A stretch of DNA of 9,860 nt from Bacilli bacterium (GCA_016283075.1 JAEEMF010000035.1:1-9860), one strand, 5' to 3'; shown: positions 1-7,240, counted from the stretch's first letter. The notes: generated from the sequence alone by a model not told the origin. A program made the numbers and translations.

Positions 1-234
1 CCAAGCAATACTATTTTCTTTTATATAATCAAAATATTTCTCTCTTTTCTTTTCTGTTAACTGCTTAGAATCAGTAAGGCCTTCTAGTTTAAAGTCTTCT
101 GGGAGAACGCAACATCCTGCTACTACTGGGCCATAAAGAGGACCACGTCCAGCCTCATCGCATCCTGCTATAAACTTATATCCTTTACTATGTAAATCAT
201 TTTCATATTCGTATAAATTATAATTTGTCTTCAT
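1..234 (-). CDS. rnhB: Ribonuclease HII, N-terminal part (C-terminus beyond window)
   Basis: The 78 codons visible here encode the start of RNase HII, which cuts the RNA strand of RNA-DNA hybrids and starts removal of single ribonucleotides from DNA in the cytoplasm. The signature DEAGRGP is at residues 26-32; D26 and E27 are two of the catalytic metal-binding acids and GRG (29-31) is the substrate-reading motif. GPVVAG follows at 35-40 and LTDSK at 53-57. The remaining catalytic aspartates should lie past position 1. The ATG at 232-234 is the only plausible start: upstream in frame there is no ATG, GTG or TTG before a TAA. No Shine-Dalgarno sequence precedes it; instead a TGCTATAAT promoter ends 6 bases upstream, so the mRNA may be leaderless. 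The gene is separated from leuS by two hairpins and is probably transcribed on its own. Confidence 0.93.
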   Translation of the reverse strand, partial: MKTNYNLYEYENDLHSKGYKFIAGCDEAGRGPLYGPVVAGCCVLPEDFKLEGLTDSKQLTEKKREKYFDYIKENSIAW

Positions 235-240
235 AAATCT

Positions 241-249
241 ATTATAGCA
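241..249 (-). promoter_or_regulatory. Extended -10 promoter of rnhB
   Basis: On the minus strand the sequence reads TGC then TATAAT (246-241), a perfect extended -10 element. No good -35 is seen at the usual distance, which extended -10 promoters can do without. Counting from the -10, the expected transcription start is position 234, the A of the rnhB ATG. The start site is inferred from spacing only. Confidence 0.65.
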
Positions 250-293
250 TATATCATCAATTAAAGTTTATTACTAACAATTATATAAGTTAA

Positions 294-318
294 AAATGCC
301 AGCCACTGGCTGGCATTT
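294..318 (-). terminator. GC-rich hairpin, second terminator after leuS
   Basis: An 11-bp perfect stem (294-304 with 308-318) encloses a 3-base loop. It contains GCCAGCC/GGCTGGC, far richer in G+C than its surroundings. On the minus strand the stem runs directly into TTTTT and then AACTTATA, as expected for an intrinsic terminator. It lies 12 bases beyond the first leuS hairpin, so it probably acts as a back-up terminator shielding the rnhB promoter. The other strand has only a broken T-run. Confidence 0.7.
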
Positions 319-330
319 CTTTAAACAAAA

Positions 331-351
331 AAGGATAGTTATACTATCCTT
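331..351 (-). terminator. Intrinsic terminator of leuS, containing its stop codon
   Basis: A 9-bp stem (331-339 with 343-351) has a 3-base loop and is followed on the minus strand by TTTTGTTTAA. The leuS stop codon TAG (344-346) lies inside the 5' arm, so the coding end and the terminator share bases. Confidence 0.85.
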
Positions 352-2764
352 TTACTACTATATTAACAAGTTTTTTAGGTACTACTATTTCTTTTACTAT
401 TTCTTTACCGTTAATGAAGTTAATTACATTATCTATTTCTTTAGCAAGTTTCTTCATTTCTTCTTCAGTAGTACTTGTTGATACTTCTATCTTACCTCTT
501 ACTTTACCATTTACTTGTACTATCATTGTATATGTATCTTCTACTAATTTAGAAGGGTCATATTTAGGCCACTCTTCATATGAGATAGTATCATTGTGTT
601 TAAAGATAACATTCCATATTTCTTCAGTAATATGTGGACATAGTGGATTTAAAAGTTTAATAAATCCTTCGGCATGTTCTTTAGAAATATTATTATCTTT
701 ATATACGGCATTAACAAATATCATCATTTGAGATATTGCTGTGTTAATATTAAGTGATTCATAATCTTCAGTAACTTTCTTTACTGTTTGATTATATATT
801 TTATCTAAGTTATCAGAATCAGTAATTGTAATTACTCCTTCTGTATACATTCTCCAAATACGATCTAGGAATTTCTTAGATCCTACTACACCATCATTAT
901 TCCATGGTTTATCTGCTTCTAGAGGTCCCATAAACATTTCATATAAACGAAGTGTATCAGTACCATATTCATTAATAATATCAACTGGGTTTACTACGAA
1001 TTCAGGGAATCTCTTACCCATTTTAATACCATTAGATCCAAGTATCATACCTTGATGAACTAGTTTTTTAAATGGTTCTTTTACTGGAACAAGTCCTTTA
1101 TCATATAAGAAGTTATTCCACATTCTAGAGTATAGTAAGTGTCCTACGGCATGTTCTGGACCACCTACATATAAATCTACAGGCATCCAGTGTTCTAGTA
1201 ATTCTTTACTAGCAAACTCTTTATCATTTTTAGGATCAATATATCTTAAGAAATACCAAGATGATCCTGCTGAACCTGGCATAGTAGATGTTTCTCTTTT
1301 ACCTTTTTTACCATCAACTGTTACATTTACCCAGTCCTGTGCATTTTCAAGTGGAGCTTTACCATTTTTACCTTTATAGTCTTCTAGTTCTGGAAGTACA
1401 AGTGGTAATTCTTCATCAGTAAGTACTACATCAGTACCATCTTCCATATGAATAATTGGAATTGGTTCTCCCCAATATCTTTGTCTAGCAAATATCCACT
1501 CTCTTAAACGGTAATTAGTTTTTCTTTTTGCAACTCCCATTTTTACTAATTTATCAGTAATAGCTTCTTTAGCTTCTTCTACTGTTAAACCAGTAAATTC
1601 TTCTGAGTTAATAAGTTTGCATCCTTTTCCTAAATAATCTTGGTTTTCAAAGGCATGTTTAATTACATCAGCACCATCTATTACTTGAATCATATCTATA
1701 TTATGTTCAATAGCATATTCGAAATCTCTTTGATCATGAGATGGTACTGCCATAACAGCACCTGTTCCATATGAAGCAAGAACGAAATCTCCAAGGAATA
1801 TTTCTACTTCTCTATTATTAACAGGATTAATAGCTTTAACACCTTCTAGTCTTAAACCAGACTTACCTTTATTAAGTTCTGTTCTATCCATATCAGACAT
1901 TTTTGCTACTTCTTCTCTATATTTTTCTACTTCATCCCAGTTTTTAATTCTTGGTTTTAATTCATCAACAATTTTATTTTCTGGAGCAAGTACCATAAAT
2001 GTAATACCATATATTGTTTCAATACATGTTGTATAAATAGAGAATTTTCCTCCACCTACTATATTAAATTCAACTTCTACACCAGTTGATTTACCTATCC
2101 AGTTTCTTTGAATTTCTTTAGTAGATTCTGGCCAGTCAACTTCATCTAATCCTTTTAAAAGTTTTTCAGCAAATGATGGCATATCAATTACCCATTGTTT
2201 CATATTTTTTCTTACTACTGGGAATCCACCACGTTCTGATTTACCATCAATTACTTCATCATTTGCAAGTACTGTTCCTAGTTCTTCACACCAGTTAACA
2301 GGCATATCAATACATTTTGCAAATCCATCTTCATATAACTTTTTAAATATCCACTGAGTCCATTTATAAAATGATGGATCACTTGTAGATATTTCTCTAT
2401 CCCAGTCATATGAGAAACCACACATTTTAAGTTGTTTTCTAAATGTTTCAATATTCTTTTCAGTAAATCCGGCAGGATGATTACCAGTATTAATAGCATA
2501 CTGTTCTGCTGGAAGTCCAAATGAATCAAATCCCATAGGATGAAGAACGTTAAATCCTTGCATTCTCTTCATACGAGATACTACATCTGTAGCAGTATAT
2601 CCTTCTGGATGTCCAGCATGAAGACCTACTCCTGATGGATAAGGAAACATATCTAGTGTATAAAATTTAGGCTTGCTAAAATCAGATGTATAAGTTTTAA
2701 ATGTTTTATTATCAAACCAATAATCTTGCCATTTCTTTTCTATTTCTTTAAAGTTGTATTCCAT
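344..2764 (-). CDS. leuS: Leucyl-tRNA synthetase with divergent editing and KMSKS motifs
   Basis: This 806-residue protein, the usual length for bacterial LeuRS, charges tRNA-Leu with leucine in the cytoplasm. Visible landmarks are the HIGH-type motif HAGH (49-52), the CP1 editing insertion with GTGAVMAVP and HDQRD (D344, D347), the GSSWYFLRY region of the catalytic core, and the C-terminal VQVNGKVRG domain that contacts tRNA. Two motifs differ from consensus. The editing threonine-rich segment, normally TTRPDT, reads TTCIET (245-250): the threonines remain but R, P and D are C, I and E. The KMSKS loop reads KMGKR (581-585), keeping both lysines. The gene starts at 2764, where ATG overlaps the TAA of the upstream membrane-protein gene; a strong GGAGG lies within that gene's last codons, so the two are probably translationally coupled. 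Both are controlled by the Leu T-box at 3125-3333. Identity is certain; the motif changes are read directly, and their effect on proofreading is inference. Confidence 0.98.
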   Translation of the reverse strand: MEYNFKEIEKKWQDYWFDNKTFKTYTSDFSKPKFYTLDMFPYPSGVGLHAGHPEGYTATDVVSRMKRMQGFNVLHPMGFDSFGLPAEQYAINTGNHPAGFTEKNIETFRKQLKMCGFSYDWDREISTSDPSFYKWTQWIFKKLYEDGFAKCIDMPVNWCEELGTVLANDEVIDGKSERGGFPVVRKNMKQWVIDMPSFAEKLLKGLDEVDWPESTKEIQRNWIGKSTGVEVEFNIVGGGKFSIYTTCIETIYGITFMVLAPENKIVDELKPRIKNWDEVEKYREEVAKMSDMDRTELNKGKSGLRLEGVKAINPVNNREVEIFLGDFVLASYGTGAVMAVPSHDQRDFEYAIEHNIDMIQVIDGADVIKHAFENQDYLGKGCKLINSEEFTGLTVEEAKEAITDKLVKMGVAKRKTNYRLREWIFARQRYWGEPIPIIHMEDGTDVVLTDEELPLVLPELEDYKGKNGKAPLENAQDWVNVTVDGKKGKRETSTMPGSAGSSWYFLRYIDPKNDKEFASKELLEHWMPVDLYVGGPEHAVGHLLYSRMWNNFLYDKGLVPVKEPFKKLVHQGMILGSNGIKMGKRFPEFVVNPVDIINEYGTDTLRLYEMFMGPLEADKPWNNDGVVGSKKFLDRIWRMYTEGVITITDSDNLDKIYNQTVKKVTEDYESLNINTAISQMMIFVNAVYKDNNISKEHAEGFIKLLNPLCPHITEEIWNVIFKHNDTISYEEWPKYDPSKLVEDTYTMIVQVNGKVRGKIEVSTSTTEEEMKKLAKEIDNVINFINGKEIVKEIVVPKKLVNIVVKG

Positions 2765-3111
2765 TATTTTTCCTCCTTAGATTTAACATATTTTCCTATA
2801 TATAAATATGTAAATAATATTAAAAATGTAAATATTAAAAATGCACATAATAATTTTAAAATAAAGTTATCTACAAATAGTATTATTGAAAAAGTAACTC
2901 CTATTATAAGAGAATTAGATAGTGCAAAAAGATGTGCTACTTTCTTTTTATTCACTTTATCAAAGTTAATCTTATATCTACCTTTAATAAGCTGACACTC
3001 TTTACTCTTATTAATATATTTATTAAGTCTTCTTTCATTATTAACAATAAGTACTAAATATAATAAATAAATAACAATAGCTGTTATAAATGCAAATAGT
3101 ATTTTTTCCAT
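2764..3111 (-). CDS. Small three-helix membrane protein, first gene of the T-box leuS operon
   Basis: This 115-residue protein of unknown function has three likely membrane helices, at about residues 4-23, 60-80 and 84-105. Between the first two is a basic, hydrophilic stretch (about 25-58) including ERRLNKY and KVNKKK. The end is highly charged (KSKEEK). I see no catalytic motif or lipobox. The start is well supported: AGGAGG sits 5 bases upstream of the ATG, just beyond the T-box terminator T-run. Its TAA stop overlaps the leuS ATG as TAATG, and the leuS ribosome site is encoded by its last codons. The leader therefore controls this gene first and leuS second. It resembles small conserved hypothetical membrane proteins of Firmicutes, but I cannot name a family. 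A direct role in leucine handling is not shown by the sequence. Confidence 0.85.
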   Translation of the reverse strand: MEKILFAFITAIVIYLLYLVLIVNNERRLNKYINKSKECQLIKGRYKINFDKVNKKKVAHLFALSNSLIIGVTFSIILFVDNFILKLLCAFLIFTFLILFTYLYIGKYVKSKEEK

Positions 3112-3124
3112 AAATACCTCCTAT

Positions 3125-3333
3125 AAATAAAAAAGTATTATGATGTAAGGACCCTTTGGGCGGTACCACCTTACTTCATAATACTATGCTCTCTTACTTT
3201 AACGCAGTTAACGGATAATTATATCAAGCTCAAAAGCAAGTTCATTTGTCATATTAAATGTTTTCACCAACCACATTTTCTCTAAATAATACTTTCAAAT
3301 TACTACTCTTTTTTCATCGCTTTTTCAAATATT
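3125..3333 (-). promoter_or_regulatory. T-box leader, tRNA-Leu responsive (CUU specifier)
   Basis: This RNA leader senses uncharged tRNA-Leu and then lets transcription pass into the leuS operon. The T-box motif AAGGTGGTACCGCCC is at 3172-3158; its UGGU would pair with the NCCA end of a tRNA carrying discriminator A. Stem I is readable: a basal AAGC/GCTT helix with GA-rich internal loop (kink-turn-like), helix AAAAG/CTTTT (3312-3308 with 3236-3232), a specifier loop with AGTA (3305-3302) opposite GAA-CTT-G, helix ATTTG/CAAAT (3300-3296 with 3248-3244), then AGAGA (3283-3279) and the distal GGTTGGTG (3272-3265). The specifier CTT is at 3240-3238 and encodes leucine. The terminator alternative pairs 3184-3176 with 3143-3135 and 3174-3169 with 3150-3145 and is followed by TTTTTTATTT. 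In the antiterminator form the T-box replaces this pairing. Confidence 0.95.
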
Positions 3334-3339
3334 AAAATG

Positions 3340-3368
3340 ATTATAATACAAATAAATGTAAAAAACAA
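3340..3368 (-). promoter_or_regulatory. Promoter of the T-box leuS operon
   Basis: TTGTTT (3368-3363) and TATAAT (3345-3340) are 17 bases apart on the minus strand. The expected start is near 3333, an A just before Stem I of the T-box. The -35 lies in the 3' arm and T-run of the terminator of the upstream GH31 gene. Confidence 0.75.
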
Positions 3369-3387
3369 GTATAAAGTTATACTTGTT
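3364..3387 (-). terminator. Intrinsic terminator of the pyk-GH31 operon, containing the GH31 stop
   Basis: A 10-bp perfect stem (3364-3373 with 3378-3387) has a 4-base loop and is followed on the minus strand by TTTTACATTT. The stop codon TAA (3377-3379) of the GH31 gene spans the edge of the loop and the stem, and the last residues (EQV) are encoded in the 5' arm. Confidence 0.85.
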
Positions 3388-5776
3388 CTACATATTCAAG
3401 AAGTTTTAAGAATAGTTTAATAAATTCTTTATTAAGACCTTTTCTTTTTAACTTTTTAACTTCAATTCTCTTCTTCTTAATAGGTAGATCACTAAAAAGT
3501 GCTGCATCTACTCTTTCTTTTAATCTTGTTTCAATTGGTAAATCACTTAAGATATTTTCAAGTTCTTCATTTACCACTTGTTCTACTTCATATTCAATGT
3601 CTTTACCTTTACAGTTTAAAGTTAACTGTCCTATAGTAGGAACATCTCTTATAGTAACAATAAAGTCTTTATCATCTACATATGAATTACAAGGAATTGG
3701 AGAATTATTAAAGTACGCTACTACAGTAGTAGCTTTCTTAGTATTCTTAAATCTTAGTGTATAATTTCTTCTTTCAGGAACTATACCACTTTTTCCTTCA
3801 AGTGCTCTAAATATAACAGTATAGTTATTAGGTAAATAGTTATAATCTATACTTGTTAATAAATAGAATCCTTTCTTATATAAATCAGATACTCCATCAT
3901 CTTCATACATTTGATATGTATTAGATCTACCTGGATAAATATCTACTGCTAAATCTCTAGGTGGATTAGTATCATTTAGATTACTGTTATTTGATAAAGG
4001 AATGATTGCTCCTGCTCTAGCAAATACTGGATAATCTTCTTCTCTAAAGAATGATACATAACTTTTTCCACCAGGAAACTTCTTACCAGTAGTAATATCA
4101 TACCAAGTTCCTTCTGGAATATAGAATCTATGTATTGTACGATTCATTACATAGTCTTTTCTAGTAATAATTGGAGAGACAAATAATTCTGATCCAAAAT
4201 AATAACTATTTTTATATAAAGGATCATCATACATCTCTGGGAATTTATAATAAAGAGGTTTAATTAAAACTTGACCATCTTTATAATATTTATATGCTTC
4301 TGAATATAAATATGGTATTAACTTATGTCTTAGTTCTAAGTATCTCTTAGTAATAACATTAGTTTTAATACCCCATCTCCAAGGTTCTCTCTTATAATAT
4401 TTACCCCAATCTGATCCAAATTTAAAGATTGGACTAAATACTCCTAGTTCTACAAATCTTGTATATAACTCATTATCCTCAGTACCTTTAAAGTACCCTC
4501 CTATATCATGACTCCAGTAAGATACACCAATATTTGCAGCTTCTGCATTATATAGTGGTATTTTACTTAAAGTATCCCAGCTTACTTCTGTTTTACCAGA
4601 ATAAAGTACTGAATACCTATGAGCACATATAAGTGAATTATATCCAAGTACCATTGGTCTTCTATGATAATCTCTCATCATGTCAAAATAATGGAAATGT
4701 TTTAATCTAAATAAATCATCTTTCTTAGTTTTATCTAAGTAATCTAAGAAATAAAAATCTACTCCTAAATTATCTAAAGGATGTATATATAGTTTTAAAT
4801 ATACATCTATAAATCTAGAATCATATATATTATAAGGTATTACTCCTTTACCATCAGCTTTTAAATATTTTAAAGCTTCATTATAACTATTATCTATATT
4901 ATAAAGTCCTTCACTAGGATTTATAGTAAGACCTAATCTAATACCTTTACTATTTAAAAAATTAATTAAATCTTTAGGATTACCAAATAAATCATTATCA
5001 AAAGTAAATCCAGTTTGTAAATGATTCTTTCCTTGATATAAACGTTTATGCCAGTCTTTATCAAGTAAAAGAATAGACATAGGTATTTTATTAAATTCAA
5101 AATCATTTATAAGTTTTCTTACTGTTACATCATTATATGTTTCATTTTTACTCCACCAGTTACCAAGAGCATATCTAGGTATTAGTGATGGATTACCAGT
5201 AAGATGGAAATAGTCTTTTAAAGCTAATTCAAAGTCTTTTAGATATACAAATAAATATACATCTATACCTACTGATTCTCTTTCAACTAATTCCCCATTT
5301 TCGTTAAATACAGCCGTATTACTATCATTAAATGATGCAAAACCATCTATTGAATATAATCCTTTTGTATTATTACTTATATCAAGCATATTCCCAGATG
5401 CACCATAATTACGTATTTCTGGATGTCCATAATACCAATATCTATCGGAATTAACAACTTCTACTTTTAAGTTGCTAGATGGACTAACAGAACTACCTTT
5501 AAAGGATTTGTTTTTTGTATATGTTAAAGTAAAATAACTTGTCTTAAGTTCAAAGTATTTTGTATCTTCTTTAACAGCAAATTTAGGTACTGGAAATTCT
5601 CTATTCCATGCAAACTCAGTTGGTCTATCTTCAAAGATTCCATCAGGATTATATTCAAGTCTTATTAATCTTTCACTAAGTATAGTGAAACGATATTTTT
5701 CACCTTTATATATACACTCAGGTTTTGCTACATTAGCAAAAGTCGGAATCTTAAAGTTGTCACCTAAATCATACAT
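3377..5776 (-). CDS. Glycoside hydrolase family 31 protein (alpha-glucosidase-like) lacking the acid/base Asp
   Basis: This 799-residue protein has the architecture of GH31 alpha-glucosidases: an N-terminal beta-sandwich (about 1-200, with RLIRLEYNPDG...DRPTEF), a (beta/alpha)8 barrel (about 205-560) and C-terminal beta domains ending in a charged helical tail (about 715-799). No signal peptide is seen, so it is probably cytoplasmic. Barrel landmarks are GNWW (205-208), the substrate-binding DKDW (239-242), GVDFYFLDY with the likely nucleophile D345, WSHDIGG (421-427) and EPWRWG. The segment that in relatives reads SGDT, with the acid/base aspartate, is SGKT, giving K395. Other changes are N286 where relatives have His (LNLHP) and G454 where the (H)S motif is expected. 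The usual substrate would be alpha-glucosides, but activity is doubtful. The ATG follows AAGGAGG that begins next to the pyk stop 14 bases upstream, so it is co-transcribed with pyk. Confidence 0.9.
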   Translation of the reverse strand: MYDLGDNFKIPTFANVAKPECIYKGEKYRFTILSERLIRLEYNPDGIFEDRPTEFAWNREFPVPKFAVKEDTKYFELKTSYFTLTYTKNKSFKGSSVSPSSNLKVEVVNSDRYWYYGHPEIRNYGASGNMLDISNNTKGLYSIDGFASFNDSNTAVFNENGELVERESVGIDVYLFVYLKDFELALKDYFHLTGNPSLIPRYALGNWWSKNETYNDVTVRKLINDFEFNKIPMSILLLDKDWHKRLYQGKNHLQTGFTFDNDLFGNPKDLINFLNSKGIRLGLTINPSEGLYNIDNSYNEALKYLKADGKGVIPYNIYDSRFIDVYLKLYIHPLDNLGVDFYFLDYLDKTKKDDLFRLKHFHYFDMMRDYHRRPMVLGYNSLICAHRYSVLYSGKTEVSWDTLSKIPLYNAEAANIGVSYWSHDIGGYFKGTEDNELYTRFVELGVFSPIFKFGSDWGKYYKREPWRWGIKTNVITKRYLELRHKLIPYLYSEAYKYYKDGQVLIKPLYYKFPEMYDDPLYKNSYYFGSELFVSPIITRKDYVMNRTIHRFYIPEGTWYDITTGKKFPGGKSYVSFFREEDYPVFARAGAIIPLSNNSNLNDTNPPRDLAVDIYPGRSNTYQMYEDDGVSDLYKKGFYLLTSIDYNYLPNNYTVIFRALEGKSGIVPERRNYTLRFKNTKKATTVVAYFNNSPIPCNSYVDDKDFIVTIRDVPTIGQLTLNCKGKDIEYEVEQVVNEELENILSDLPIETRLKERVDAALFSDLPIKKKRIEVKKLKRKGLNKEFIKLFLKLLEYVEQV

Positions 5777-5790
5777 AATCTCGCCTCCTT

Positions 5791-7209
5791 TTATAATTCT
5801 TCTATTTTCATAAAGTTAGTAGATTTAACCTCTTTAAAAGGATATCCTCCAGTAACTATAATTTTATCTCCTTCACTTGCATCAAGTACATCTTTGGCTA
5901 GTTTCTTAGAAACTTCAATAATTCTATCAAAAGTTTTAAGTTCACTAATTAATACAGGGTAAATACCATAATGTAATTGAAGTGCTTTTATTGTTTTTAT
6001 ATTTGGACTAGGTGCTACTATAATACAAGGTGGTCTAAATCTACTAATCTTTTTAGCAGTATAACCACTTATAGTAGGAGCAAATATAGCTTTAGCTTTT
6101 AAGTGATTAGCACACTCTGCTACGCTATATGAAATCATTCCTGTAGTATCTTTATTTTCTGTACGTATTGCTCTATCCATAAAAAGTGAACTATCTAAAT
6201 CAAGTTCAGCAGTAGTAAGTATCTTTTCAAGTACTCTTATTGTTTCTACTGGATATGATCCAATAGTAGTTTCTCCAGTAAGCATTACAGCATCTGCTCC
6301 ATCTAGTACAGCATTTGCTATATCTGATACTTCTGCTCTAGTTGGTGTTGAGTTTTCTTCCATAGAAGAAAGCATTTCAGTTGCAACAATACCAATTATT
6401 CCGGCATCATGACATTTACTTAAAATATTCTTTTGAATACCAGGAACTCTTTCTATTTCAACTTCAACACCTAAGTCGCCTCTAGCTATCATAACGCCAT
6501 CAGCAACTTTAATAATTTCATCTATATCTTGAAGCGAAGCTTCATTTTCTATTTTACCTATTATACCTATATGGTCATTTCCCATATTTATCAAAATATC
6601 ATTTACACTAAGTAAATCTTCATGATCTCTTATAAATGATACTGCTATAAAATCAACATCAAGTTTATTTGCAAGTATTATATCTTCTTTATCTTTTTCA
6701 GATAAAAATGGTCCTTTTAAATTAAGTCCTGGTATTATACAAATCATACCATCTCTTAATACTCCACCATTTTCTACTTCACAAAGAAGATAATCCTCTC
6801 CTTTACTAAGTACTCTAAATGATACATGACCATCATCTATTTTAATTTCATCATCTTCATATAAATCATCTATTAAATTTTCATAATCGATAGTAAATTT
6901 AGTTTCATCACCAATTATGTTTATATCTTTATATACTCTTATTTTAGTTCCTTCAGTGAATGTTGCTTCACCTCTAATAAACTTACCAATGTTTAAACAT
7001 GGTCCTTTTAAATCAAACATAATAGCAATATTAGTATCTAACTGTTCATTAAGTTCATTTATAGTATCCACAACATCCTTACAGAATTTAGGACTAGAGT
7101 AAGTCATATTAATACGAGCTACATCCATACCAGCATCTATTAACCCTCTTATAACCTCTTTATCCTTACTTGATGGACCTATAGTAGCAATTATCTTTGT
7201 CTTATTCAT
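5791..7209 (-). CDS. pyk: Pyruvate kinase, divergent active-site edge
   Basis: Pyruvate kinase transfers phosphate from phosphoenolpyruvate to ADP, making ATP and pyruvate in the last step of glycolysis. The 472-residue length is typical. Visible elements are KIIATIGPSS (5-14), R32 and N34, D66, the B domain (about 70-170), KIEN with the key lysine K219 and E221, ARGDLG with D245, T277 in ATEML, PTRAEVSD and DGADAVMLTGET, then the C-terminal domain (about 345-472). Differences from the common form are NMTYSS for NFSHG at 34-39 and DLKGPCLNIG for DTKGPEIRTG at 66-75, giving L67, C71, N73 and I74. Catalytic lysine and metal ligands are kept, so activity is likely, but cation dependence may differ. 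No PEP-utiliser C-terminal extension is present. The start has AGGTGA upstream and follows an extended -10 promoter. It is the first gene of an operon with the GH31 gene. Confidence 0.95.
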   Translation of the reverse strand: MNKTKIIATIGPSSKDKEVIRGLIDAGMDVARINMTYSSPKFCKDVVDTINELNEQLDTNIAIMFDLKGPCLNIGKFIRGEATFTEGTKIRVYKDINIIGDETKFTIDYENLIDDLYEDDEIKIDDGHVSFRVLSKGEDYLLCEVENGGVLRDGMICIIPGLNLKGPFLSEKDKEDIILANKLDVDFIAVSFIRDHEDLLSVNDILINMGNDHIGIIGKIENEASLQDIDEIIKVADGVMIARGDLGVEVEIERVPGIQKNILSKCHDAGIIGIVATEMLSSMEENSTPTRAEVSDIANAVLDGADAVMLTGETTIGSYPVETIRVLEKILTTAELDLDSSLFMDRAIRTENKDTTGMISYSVAECANHLKAKAIFAPTISGYTAKKISRFRPPCIIVAPSPNIKTIKALQLHYGIYPVLISELKTFDRIIEVSKKLAKDVLDASEGDKIIVTGGYPFKEVKSTNFMKIEEL

Positions 7210-7227
7210 CTACTATCACCTAGTATA

Positions 7228-7236
7228 ATTATATCA
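7228..7236 (-). promoter_or_regulatory. Extended -10 promoter of pyk operon
   Basis: TGA followed by TATAAT (7233-7228) is a perfect extended -10 on the minus strand. The expected start is near 7221, which would leave a leader of about 12 bases beginning at the AGGTGAT ribosome site. No good -35 is visible; its place is occupied by the loop of the upstream terminator. Confidence 0.6.
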
Positions 7237-7240
7237 TAAA

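Noticed and set aside
296..481. Plus-strand open frame starting in the GC-rich hairpin
   Set aside because: It is antisense to the leuS end and the terminators; the product is a Phe/Tyr-rich run typical of reversed AT-rich coding sequence.
2726..2995. 89-codon plus-strand open frame
   Set aside because: It is antisense to the coupled membrane protein/leuS junction, which has clear ribosome sites on the minus strand.
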